Positions 51,230 through 61,817 of a stretch of DNA of 64,000 bases are shown piece by piece (position 1 is the stretch's first letter; every line of letters begins with the position of its first letter). This DNA comes from Parelaphostrongylus tenuis. Taxonomy: Eukaryota > Nematoda > Chromadorea > Rhabditida > Metastrongylidae. The stretch covers positions 515,420 to 579,419 of the forward strand of contig JAHQIW010000662.1 of assembly GCA_019055375.1 (NCBI GenBank), given 5' to 3'. A program made the position numbers and the translations under genes. Below the pieces are notes generated by a model, which searched no databases, had not been told where the DNA came from, and worked only from the letters and a program-made list of their open reading frames with translations.

Positions 51230-53385
51230 GTCGCCGATTCATGAACGGGATCATTACCACTGCACTACACGTTTGCTGGACAAAAATCGAATAATTAATG
51301 CAAATTCAAAATATGCAGACTTAACAAATGCAGACTTAACAATAGTAGTCTAAAAACGTTACTTCAAGAAAGTGAATAAAGTACTCAATAAGTCAGAGGT
51401 AATTTTTTCAAGAACTGGAAATCTCGAAGAAGAATTTTTTAGTGAGCACTAGAATCTGGAACACTTTTTCGTCTGTAAAGCATGGCTACAATGCATATTT
51501 AGCGGAAGTTTGAACTTACTCATTAATAGACGTATCCTAGCGTTAAGTGTCTCAGCACATAATGTTTAATATGCATTGACTAAATGCATTCGTTGCAAAA
51601 GAAGTAGCCACTTTCATGGTTGATTTCACACCTTCAAAATTACCATCAAATCAAATCATTGTGGGCTTCATTACCAACTAAGAGTAATTCCGATAGAATA
51701 AAAAGATCCTTGTCAATCGAATACAACTTCCTTGATTCAACTAAGATAAAATTTTGGTTCCTAGAGACAACAGAACGCTTTCATCTTCATTTTTCCCGTC
51801 TGATCTCGTGCTGAATTCGAAAGCAATTGATAAGACGAGGCATTGATTATTGGGATAGACTTATGTGTTCCCGTGCATAGCTGCTCTTACCAGCTGTGAA
51901 GTCTACGCTCTAAATGTCTAAGAATCTCAGTTTCTTAAGCTCACTGAAAATTTCGATGTAATGAAATTCAAAACTGAAATACCACCTTATCAATTTCTAA
52001 ATATGATCAAGATAATATGAGAGTTCCTTAAGAGATCTTTGAAGACTTCAATTTTTCCGAGAAACCACCAATAGTGATCCAAGATTTATCGTCTGTTGAA
52101 ATGTGTTAGGTAACTTTAAGTTGTTAGGAAACTGCTGGAAGACAAAACCCATCGAATTCAGTAGTAAGCTTACTTGTTGAAATTTGAAAAAATGGAATCA
52201 AACAAAAAAATGTGCTTGAAACAGGAAGACCAGGTAACAAGTCGATAGTGGAACTTAAACAACTGAGCTGAGTGAGTCAAGAATGCTTGCGCAGGAAAGT
52301 AGTTGACAAACGTCGAATGAACGACAGGTAGTTCAGTGTAGGATGGCATGAGTGTCCGTCTCTTTAAAAGTACTGAAGAGCTGGATAGCGTGGTGGTACT
52401 ATTATGGTCAATTGTTTGCTATCTGTCGGGTGTCGTTGAGGGTTCATCGTGAGCAGACGCTCGCACCCTCATCAAATAAAACCCTGGGTCATAGCTGATC
52501 ATGTGCGAATTGCATCTACTCACGAAGTGCTCAAAACATTGGTGAGACATCATTTACACAAAAACAAATAAAACGATGCTATCACGATCAGTCTGAAAGA
52601 CTGAATTGGAATTGTACACGCGCTGAAATTCTACCTTCGCTTCGTTAGTGCAGTACCACACAGTTTCCTCTCTCTCTCCTGTTTTTCTTTCTAAAATCAT
52701 TTTTTCCCTCTGTGAGAACTAGAATTCCTTCATAATCCATAAAACTCTTAGGAAATAGTGGTAAGAACTAAGTAGAAATTCATTCAGCAGTCTACTAAGA
52801 ACGAAAAAAATCTTTGCTTCTCCACTCTAATGAAATGGTAAAAGGTAATTCGCTTGGCGCCGATGCGTCACTCAGTTGATCGTTGTTAGAGATGACGGAT
52901 GAGTTCTGACAGCAGTGAGCCACGATTGCCTATCGAACACTTTAGCAATTCGGTGGCCAGGATGAATTTCTGCTACTTCTGTTCAATAGCGACAGCCGAG
53001 CTACATGAAGCTGGTATGCCTTTGTACAACCAAGATAATTCGCTTCACTCATTCGTTTCTGCTAGACAACGAAGATAGGAACTGTGTATAAGCATATACG
53101 GATGGAATATATGTGAAACTTCACACCCATGTTGGTCTGAGATAAAACTTCAAGGATAACTTTGGTGATGCTATTCAGAATGAACAAAGAAAAAACTCTG
53201 TCGAAACAGGTGCTCAATAAGTACAAATACATGTTGGTATAAACATAAATTTGCTTCTGCATTACTACCTCAAATACTGAATGTAGGTACAGTTAGCACT
53301 TAGTCATCCCACGCAGTTGATCGAATAGTGAAACAGAAATAAGGTATCGACCAAGCTTCGACGCAAAGAGATGGATATCAATGAA
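51230..53385. other. Duplicated sequence without a recognised gene
   Basis: Counterpart of 28800-30890. No supported gene. Open frames here are short and not conserved between copies. Confidence 0.5.
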
Positions 53386-53388
53386 GGA

Positions 53389-53663
53389 TGAAGCTCTCGG
53401 CGTTGAGCAATCCTTGAGGTATACGCCGTGCATTTGTCTATAATTTGCAAGTTCGCTTTAAGTTATTGAATGCATATTTGGCTTTCAAAATGTTTCGCGG
53501 AGGCCACTACTGCATCGAGTCAGTGCCGGTTATCCTGCCAGACAAGTTGAAGGCCAGTTTACCGACTTTGGAGAGATGGAGCTTGATGAGACATGGGCTT
53601 GAAATTAAACCACTGACCTGTGTACGACGCAGAACAGCTCTAACCACTGCGCCACATGTGGTC
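53389..53663 (-). mobile_element. tRNA-derived SINE (copy B counterpart)
   Basis: Same insertion as 30899-31178: low end GGATGAAGCTCTCGGCGTTG, head on the minus strand ATGTGGCGCAGTGGTTAG. Confidence 0.8.
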
Positions 53664-54653
53664 ATGAATTTGGTCCGTATCTATCGTGTGCTGGAGCAGA
53701 ATGGATATTGAGAGCATGTGAAAAATTAGAGCTACACAACCAGAGCTGCTAAAATTCATGAGATTAGTTAGAGCTATAAAAGAAGCGTGTGTGAGCTTTT
53801 GTTTATTGCCTGATCTTCGACATGGCACGATACGATGTGAGCTATATCCATAACAATTCGGAGACACGAGTAAAACCGGAAAGCTGAGGTGGCTTCAGAC
53901 CTTCAATCAACTCCTGCGCAAGCCCACATATCACGTACAGAACTGTCAAGGCCTAAGCACTGTCTTTACTTTAGCCATGCTTTAAGCTCAGCTGCAGCAA
54001 TCAGCCGTTTACTGGAACGATTTGGAAAGTCAAATTCGGCATAGAGATTACAAAAGGAGAGTCAAGGTCACAAGAACTCGCTAAACAGTGGTGTGCGGAC
54101 GAAAGTGGGCAGAACCACTCAAATTCTCGCACACTTCATAGTGCTTCTGCGATGGCTGCAAAAACTCATTCAGCACTTCCATGACTGGCACCATTGAGAA
54201 GTGGTTTTGTTGTCATATCTATGTAAACGGGCGTTCCACACACCATTTTCAAATGTTCAGACGAGAATTTATGATTTCTCCAGCAAAATTTTCCGTTTGT
54301 TTTCAAAATAACGCATAAACAATATACTCCAAATTGTTAAATCATTTTGAAGAATTTTATGAAATCAGTAGCAACTGTTTAGTGATTGAATCCTTTACAC
54401 TGCCGGATCTAATCTTGCGTGTCCTGTGCCTTCTTCGATTTCATATTCACAGGAATTGTTTTAAGATGATACTTCGAATTTGTAATTTTAAATGTCTGCT
54501 TTGAACCAATCCTTGCACTCTCTAGCATACTCAATAACCAATAGTTGGTAAGAAATATTATGCTTGTGTAATTTTCGTATCAATACATAGAGAAAAGTCA
54601 GAGGTGAAAGCACGAACGACTTAATCGAAATATCAACATGACTATATATATGT

Positions 54654-54962
54654 AGAGCGCATGTGGCGCAGTGGTTAGAGGTGCCCTGCGTCGCACACCA
54701 GGTCAATGGCTCGATCTCGCGCTCATGGCTCACCAAGCCGTCCATCCCTCCGGGGTCGGTAGATTGGTATCAGACAGGTCTCAGACTTGTCTGGGAGGAT
54801 AGCCAGCACTGACTATGTTCAGCGAGAGGCCTCCGCGAGTCAATGTAAAGGCCAGATATGCATTCAATCACCTCAAACGAAGTTAAAAATTGAAGTCGAA
54901 TCCATGGCGCATCCCGCCCGCAGGGATTGACCAACGCCGAGAGCTTTATCCTTTTTTATCCT
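54654..54962 (+). mobile_element. tRNA-derived SINE beside the RTE element
   Basis: The best-preserved head: GAGCGCATGTGGCGCAGTGG (A box), GGTCAATGGCTCGATCTC (B-box region), body CCCTCCGGGGTCGGTAGATT, tail GAGAGCTTTATCCTTTTTTA. A (TA)n run and then the RTE 3' end follow. Absent from copy A. Confidence 0.85.
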
Positions 54963-54993
54963 TATATATATATATATATATATATCACCTGTA

Positions 54994-56790
54994 TCACCTG
55001 TCGTCCCGTTGATCGTCGAGTGACTCGAGCGGGTACCAGCAACTCTTCCATTTTTCCCTATCGCGTGCAAGAGTAGCCCAGTGGGTCCTCCTTGCTCTAG
55101 GAATTCGCTGAGCATCATATCTTTCTTCTATCGCTTTCGTGAAGAAATCAAACCAACGGGTCAGTGGTCTTCCTTTAGAGCGCTTGACGTCCCGAGGAAT
55201 CCAGTCGGTATTGACTTTCGTCCATCGGCTGTCGTTGAAGCGCATCACGTGTCCGGCCCACCTTATTTTCGATATCCTGGTGTGTAGAACGGCGTCTCTG
55301 ATTTTCGATCGTTGACGTAGGTTGGAACTTCGGATCCTTTCTCTCATTTGCGAGATACGGGATACTCCTAGCACCGACCTTTCGACTGCGCGTTCGATAA
55401 CGCCAAGTGATCTTTTATCCTGCTGTCGTAGCGACCAGGTTTCTGCTGCATACGTTAGGGCAGGGATAATTGTCGAGTCGAAAAGGTGGGCACGGAGTCG
55501 GATGTTCTTTGTCCTCTTCACTACATCTCCGATGCTCTTAAACGTTCTCCAAGCCGCTTGTTTCCTCCTGCTGAACTCTGGAGCTTGGTCGTTCATCATG
55601 TTGATTTCACGACCTAGATAGACGTAACTGGAGCATTCGGAGATTGTCGCCGTTGAGCGTGAGTGGGGCATTAGAAACCCATCCGTTCCTCATGAACATT
55701 GTTTTCGTTAGATTCAGTTGAAGACCGATCTTTCCACAGGCGTTATCGAAATCAGTCAACATTCGTTCCGCTTGGCTGATGTTTGGTGTTATGAGAACAA
55801 TATCGTCAGCAAAGCGAAGATGGTTTAATTGTCGACCGTCAATTTTCACTCCCATTTCGTCCCATTCTAATGTTCGCATGACGTTTTGTAGGGTGGCAGT
55901 GAATAGTTTTGGCGAAATTGTATCGCCTTGTCGAACCTCTCTTCTTACGTCAATGGTGATAATGTTGTGGAATGGAGATATTTTGCTCGTGAAATCTTTA
56001 TAAAGCTCACGAAGGATCATCATGTACCAAGTAGGGATACCCTGGTTATCCAGAGCCTCTAAAACCACTTTTGTTTCCACTGAATCAAAGGCTTTCTTCA
56101 GATCGATAAAAGTGAGACAGAGTGTTTGCTTGTACTCTAGTAAAATTTCAGTGAGTCTTGTATTCGTGTGGATGTGGTCTATGGTACTAAATTTTTTTTT
56201 GAAACCCTGCTTGTTCGCATGGCTGTCCTTCGTCCAGTGTTCTGTCAATCCTGTTTAGGATGATTCGAGTAAAGAGTTTGTAGGCAGCGGAAAGCAAGCA
56301 GATTGGGCAATAATTGCCTATGTCGTGAAGGTCTCTCTTTTTGAGCAACAATACGGTCTTGCTGGTTTTCCATTGAATAGGGACCTTGCATTCTGACAGG
56401 TAGCGAGTGAAGAGCCGAACCAGGGTGTTGATGAGAACTGGCGGCAGATTCTTCAGGTGATCTGGTCTAATCCTATCTGGACCGGGTGTTAATCTGCTCT
56501 TCATCGACGATATAGCATGTCGGATTTCGGAAGGGAGGACCGGTGGAACGACATATTCGTCCTCTTTCAATTCATATGACGGTAAGAGGACATGGCTAGC
56601 GAAGAGATCCGAGTAGTATTGGTAGATGATTTTCTCCATAGCCCTTCTCGAAGCTGTAAGTGTCTCGTCAGGGTATCGGAGTGCAATCATCTCGGTCCTA
56701 TAGTTGGCGAAGCCTCGCTGGGCCTTGCGAATGCTCTTCCCAACTTCTGCAGCTTCTGCCTTAACTGCTGCTCTTCTCCCTTTTAAGTCT
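54994..56790 (-). pseudogene. RTE-clade non-LTR retrotransposon, 5'-truncated, frameshifted
   Basis: Minus strand, high to low: AAVKAEAAEVGKSIRKAQRG, then MKSRLTPGPDRIRPDHLKN, KTSKTVLLLKKRDLHDIGNY, LTFIDLKKAFDSVE (RT block A), VRQGDTISPKLFTATL (block B), LRFADDIVLITP (FADD catalytic box), LQLNLTKTMF, YVYLGREINM and a C-terminal tail ending SLDDQRDDR at 54994. Two 1-nt frameshifts break it: one at the T9 run near 56190 and one near 55650. The endonuclease domain is missing. RTE elements mobilise themselves and SINEs by target-primed reverse transcription. This copy is inactive but fairly young, with few stops. Confidence 0.9.
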
Positions 56791-56794
56791 TCTT

Positions 56795-56852
56795 TTATAT
56801 ATATATATAATTTATTTATTTATTTACTTATTTATTTATTTATTTATTTACG
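56795..56852. repeat. (TA)n and (TTTA)n microsatellite
   Basis: TATATATATATA followed by about nine TTTA units, lying between the truncated 5' end of the RTE element and the next SINE. Confidence 0.85.
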
Positions 56853-56870
56853 TACACCTACGGATATATG

Positions 56871-57150
56871 CATGAGGCGCCCTGCGTCGCACACGAGGTC
56901 ACTGGTTCGATCTCGCGCTCATGGCTCACCAAGCCATCCATCCCTCCGGTGTCGGTAAATTGGTACCAGACAGGTCTCAGACTTGTCTGGAAGGATAAGC
57001 AGCACTGACTCGGTTCAGCGGGAAGCCACCGCGAGTCATTGTAAGGGTCAGATGTGCATTCAATCACCTCCAACGAAGTTCAAAATAGAAGTCGAATGCA
57101 TGGCGCATCCCTCAGGGATTGATTAACGCCGAGAGCTTTATCCTTTTATA
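56871..57150 (+). mobile_element. tRNA-derived SINE lacking its 5' A box
   Basis: Starts within the head at GGCGCCCTGCGTCGCACACG and otherwise full (ATCCCTCCGGTGTCGGTAAA, ending GAGAGCTTTATCCTTTTATA). Same orientation as the SINE at 54654. Confidence 0.8.
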
Positions 57151-57159
57151 TACACATTT

Positions 57160-58530
57160 ATTCATTTGTGGCTACTTAATATTTTTGAAATAGCTTTATT
57201 TAGACCGCGAAGGGATGAGAGGCTCTGTAAGCCTGATGCGCGGTCAAATCGGCATATGCATCATCGTATTGCCACTGTTCTACCCTCCCAATATTTTGAT
57301 ATACATACATATATATATACATATATATATGTGCGTATACATGCATGCATATATATGAATGCTCATATACATATATTTCTATATAAACATATTTTCCTTT
57401 ATTTTGACTATTATCCAAAAACCTCGTTTTGTAAACTTCTAAACATTCAAAAAGGCTGATTTAGCTGTTGTCGAGGTTTAGTTATGCCAGTAGTTTACGT
57501 ACGTTTCGGTGATCTCGCTCGCCTTCTCACTATTCCATCCCCTACTGGCCAATCTATATAGTAGGGAAGGGGAAGAGGCAGATTGATAAAACTTGGCAAA
57601 GTGAATTCGTGCCTGGGTTTTTTTTCCACTTCCTAATTGTAATGGAAATTTTCAATTGTGAGAAGTAAACTGAAGAAATGCGAAATGGCAAAGCTTGCTT
57701 CGAAGTAATTATGATCACAATAAGAGAAACACCCATTTGAAATAGTAAACTTTGTCCGTAAAGGATGATATTTTCGTGTAGTCTATAGATAATACTTTAT
57801 ATCATTCAGGAAAAACATTGAAACTTCTGAAGCCTCATTTATTCCTGGTGATTTGCCGTATCTGTCACCCCTTAATTCTATACTAAAGCCTGGCTATCGC
57901 AGAAGAAAGTGGAAAGGTCAGAAGCAGTTCAAGGTATAACAAATGAAACTTATTCTGGAGAAAGCTTTCGGCAAGCGATTTCAATTATCGATTCTCATCA
58001 GTCATGCCACCGCAGATTGTCAGAACAGTAAAAGTAATTTGATTGATACTTGGTGGATGAGTACTGCATTCGATTCCAACAAGCATCGTAGTCGTAACGC
58101 TTGCATATTTGTCGTGTACAATAAACTGCGAATGCCTACCTTTACAGCGAGCCAGTACTTTTATTTCTCCGAAAATTAAATGTTCACCGCTTGCCTTCCG
58201 AGGGGCCCGGGGCGTACCTGGCTCCGTTCCTTCTAATCACGTCTGTTCTTTGTGTTTTTGCTGTAATATGCTTGAACCTTTGGCATACCAAATCACACTA
58301 TATCTCATGTAGTAACACCGTAACATAAGCGATCAGTCTGTGTAATCTGTTCATCACCATTTATTCAACAATCTGCAATTCATAACAATAGCCAAACCAA
58401 CATTCTTCGTCTTATGACAACAAATTATATTTACGTATAACATAGCAAAGCAGAAACAATACTACATTTCAAATAATACGACAATACAATCGATGCAATA
58501 CAAATACAATGAATATTTAAGGAATATCCG
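57160..58530. other. Duplicated non-coding sequence
   Basis: Counterpart of 33690-35100, with an AT-rich microsatellite at about 57295-57380. No supported gene. Confidence 0.5.
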
Positions 58531-58539
58531 TTTCTTCAT

Positions 58540-60160
58540 TACAAACACCAACTACTAACATCGCTGGGGTTATAGAAATGTGCGGGATCATAACACTTTG
58601 AGCAGAAATGCGTTTTACATTTGATACATCATAAATGGAGCCTCTTTCAGCCGACATCTTTTACAGTACTTACATCGGCGACGGTGTCCGCGTGAAACCT
58701 ATTCGAGAATGCTGTTGGTCGTCGTTGAAACGAATCGTTTCCCAGATAACTGACATAGACTACCTCCTTAAACTCATTGAATGTGATTCGTTCTTTGTTG
58801 GCGCAATACTTTCCATAGGCGCTCAGCAGCAGTATGTCATAGACGAAATCAAAGAGGATACGCACGTACCTGAAGTAAGGAGTTACAGATTCTGAAGCTA
58901 AGAAGTAGCAAAATGCACGTACCATTTTTTAGTTCTTCTAAAGAATGGAGAGTAAGCAGCTTTATGGTCCGTGAGGTCCACAAACCATTTATTCTTGCTG
59001 TAGTTTTCAACAACTCTAAACTTCTTGATGTTTGAAGTTACGTCGGAGCCGCATGCTTTCGAAAGCATCTGCCCTTCTCTCTTGTCAAACCATGTAAGTT
59101 AACACGCCATTTCGATTTTACACGGCTCTCCACTCGCCCTTAAGTAGTTTTCTCTACTTGAACTCCTTTGGCATACCTTTCCGCCTCTTCTTGCAGATTC
59201 CGGTCAGTTACGAATTCTTCTGCAACACTTTTTCCGCTGGGGGAACACTAGTATACCAGTTGTTGGCGTGAAGGTGCCTTCCTTGATCTAGCAGGCCTTC
59301 CATCGAATTCATCACCACACGTTCCGATAAAGTCTCGTCTGATTTAAGAGTTGTGTCCGCACTTGTGTAGACGCTGTATTATACGTGTATCTTCTTTCAC
59401 CACAGACTTTGAAAACTTTCGAACCGATTCTGTTCCTTCTGCAAGGCGTAGTGGCGGAGCTTGGTTCTTCCTCTGAATGGTGCCATCGACGAGTCGATGC
59501 GTACATCCATTCCCGGCCTGTACACAGCTTTACAATTGGTATTCATTACTTCCATCAGTTGTCTTATATTATTCAGCTTATCCTATTTGTTACCTTCTTC
59601 CATGTCGCCTGCATATAAATTGATCATGATCTCACAGTATCGAAGCCTTGGCATGACATGTGGCGCCACTGAAACTTCGGAGAGCCGGACGACCGCTCCA
59701 CTGATCGTTCACTTGTGGCATTCAGATGGCAGACATTTTAAGACACAAGGCAATAATTGTCTTCATTTCGTCGACCGTCGCCTCAATCCATTCTTTGATT
59801 TTTTGGAGGCCAAAAACATTTGTTTGCTCCACAAGCAGATTCCGAATATTGTTCATAAAGACTTCAAAGAAATCTAGTAAATCCCGGCAGTCGCGGAATG
59901 CGTTATCATGCTCGTCAACTCGACTGTCATCGAAGGATTGGGGACTAGGTGTTACCACTCTACTCGATCAGTCACCCACTGCTTCGGTGTTGGCTGATAT
60001 GTATGGTGCACCATCGTCTATATCCTGAGAGTTACTAGCTGTGGCATCCAGCTTCATGTCCTCGTTATCATCAGACTCCTCAGAATGGACTTCATCGTCG
60101 ATCTGTAACTGCAGAGGCATGTCTTGCACTTCGTCGATTTCAGGGCGCATGTGTTTATAC
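58540..60160 (-). pseudogene. piggyBac-family transposase relic, copy B
   Basis: Minus strand, high to low: acidic N-terminus (EIDEVQDMPLQLQIDDEVH, SEESDDNEDMK), then FFEVFMNNIRNLLVEQTNVF, WIEATVDEMKTIIALCLKM, a central block kept only here (59090-59290, with NNWYTSVPPAEKVLQKN and KKRRKGMPKEFK, matching the DNFFTS and RxNRKGxPKE region of piggyBac), YVRILFDFVYDILLLSAYGK and the Cys-rich tail. Several stops remain, so it is inactive. Confidence 0.78.
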
Positions 60161-60769
60161 CACCAAAGCTTTCAATTCATCATCGCCGAAGTTAAAAGGA
60201 TGTCAGCAATTTCCTACAATTCTGAAGCCAAATTTGAAGTCCTTTTCGAATCACTTAGATTTGTGCATTTGCTAGCACTTTGATACCCCAACATTTCCGT
60301 GTTTCGAGCCGTTTGCGCTTCTCACCTTCATGTTTTTCATAGAAATAGCGTAATTAAAATAGTTTTGATATGTAGAGTCTGGACGTAAAATTCGATAATA
60401 ACACAATGAAATATAATTTTCTAATAGAGCTACAATAGACGGCATTCTTCAAGACTCATCATGTATCAACTACTCTTTTTCACTATTGTGAGAATTGAAC
60501 TTTTTTTCAAAATTCTTTTTTCAAAAATTTTCAAGACTTTTCATAGATTTCCAAAGTTTTGAACGACTTTTTATTGATATATAGCAATGTCGCTCTTGAA
60601 ACACCTTTGCTGCTGATAAGGTATATGAGAAAACGGGAACTATAAATCCCTCGCTAGCTTCTGACTGACGTGTAGTATTCTGATAGATTGTGCAGCTTTT
60701 TTTGTTTAAGCACTGCCGATTAAATCAGCGTTATTTCATAGGCTTTCGCTACAACTAAACACACCTTAC

Positions 60770-61491
60770 CTCAACATAGTCAACAGCTGCGTCAAATCCT
60801 ACATGCTTTTGTTGACGACACAATGTAGTAGAGTTAAAAAAGCTAGGATAACTTCCATCCAGTTCAAAATTCTTGAAACGTATCGTCCGTCGCCCTATTT
60901 TTCTTTCGACGACTCAATGATTGAGGATTGAGTAGGGAGACTGATCGTAAGTTCCAGATCACTTCAGGCTCTAGTTTAGCTCGTATTTTAGCACTCTTGT
61001 TAAGATTATTCATTTCAACTTGAATTATAGCATATGTCAAAATAGATTTAAAAAAAAACAAATTTGCGCCGTTCGTTTCGTTTGTAGTGTCCACCTCATA
61101 CTTAATTACGAAATTTTGTGACACTGTTAAAATGAGTCGCGTCTCAGTTGCAACTTCCGTAAACTCAAGGGTTTTTTGGTTTTCTTTTTGATGTTGAATT
61201 CTTTTGCAGATAAGCTCTTCGCGAATCGACACATGTTGGTAATGATAGCTAGCACACGATTGTCCCGTTAAAGGTTTAATGATGTTCATACCATAAAGAG
61301 AAATGCCACCAGTCGCCTTTACTGCTAATCAATGTTCACAAAAACATCAATGATGAACACCCAATTCGAGTTTTTAACTGTTCCAGTATGCCGGTGCTCA
61401 TGGCCAGTATATTTAGTTTAAGCTGACTTCCATAGTAATTATATCACTTCATTGTAAATGGGACGTATAGCTGATCATCGAACTGCGACAT
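60770..61491 (-). pseudogene. Hypothetical minus-strand locus, copy B (nonsense codon)
   Basis: ATG at 61491-61489 opens MSQFDDQLYVPFTMK and then meets TGA at 61446-61444, codon 16, where copy A has Trp. The second block (60864-61321) is open throughout and contains ISLYGMNIIKPLTGQSCASY, EELICKRIQHQKENQK and LEFTEVATETRLILTVSQN. The third (60770 up) encodes FELDGSYPSFFNSTTLC. The second block keeps the frame that copy A has lost. Protein not recognised. Confidence 0.45.
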
Positions 61492-61817
61492 AGTTTTACT
61501 ATTGTCAGTCAGACATAGAAAAATTCATTTTTTTTTCTCAAAGGCTTGTTAGAAAGTAAATGCCATGTTACAAAGTGATTGCAAGCACCGTGTGATACTA
61601 ACTAGGTACACATGGTAACCACTTTACCGTATACCGACTACAAAGCAGACACAGGCGTTGTTTACCGGGAAAATAGTGTCGCTGACAAGAGATTATATTG
61701 AGTAAAAAAATTGTGCAAGTGATATTCGCCTAACCTTTTGTGGAACTCGTTACTCTTAATCGGCATTCCATCCACCACAAGTGAAGCATTTGTGACGAGT
61801 TTTTTTTAATTGCCGCT

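Noticed and set aside
55081..56258. Plus-strand frames over the RTE element
   Set aside because: Antisense shadows of the reverse transcriptase, whose FADD box and other blocks are clear on the minus strand.
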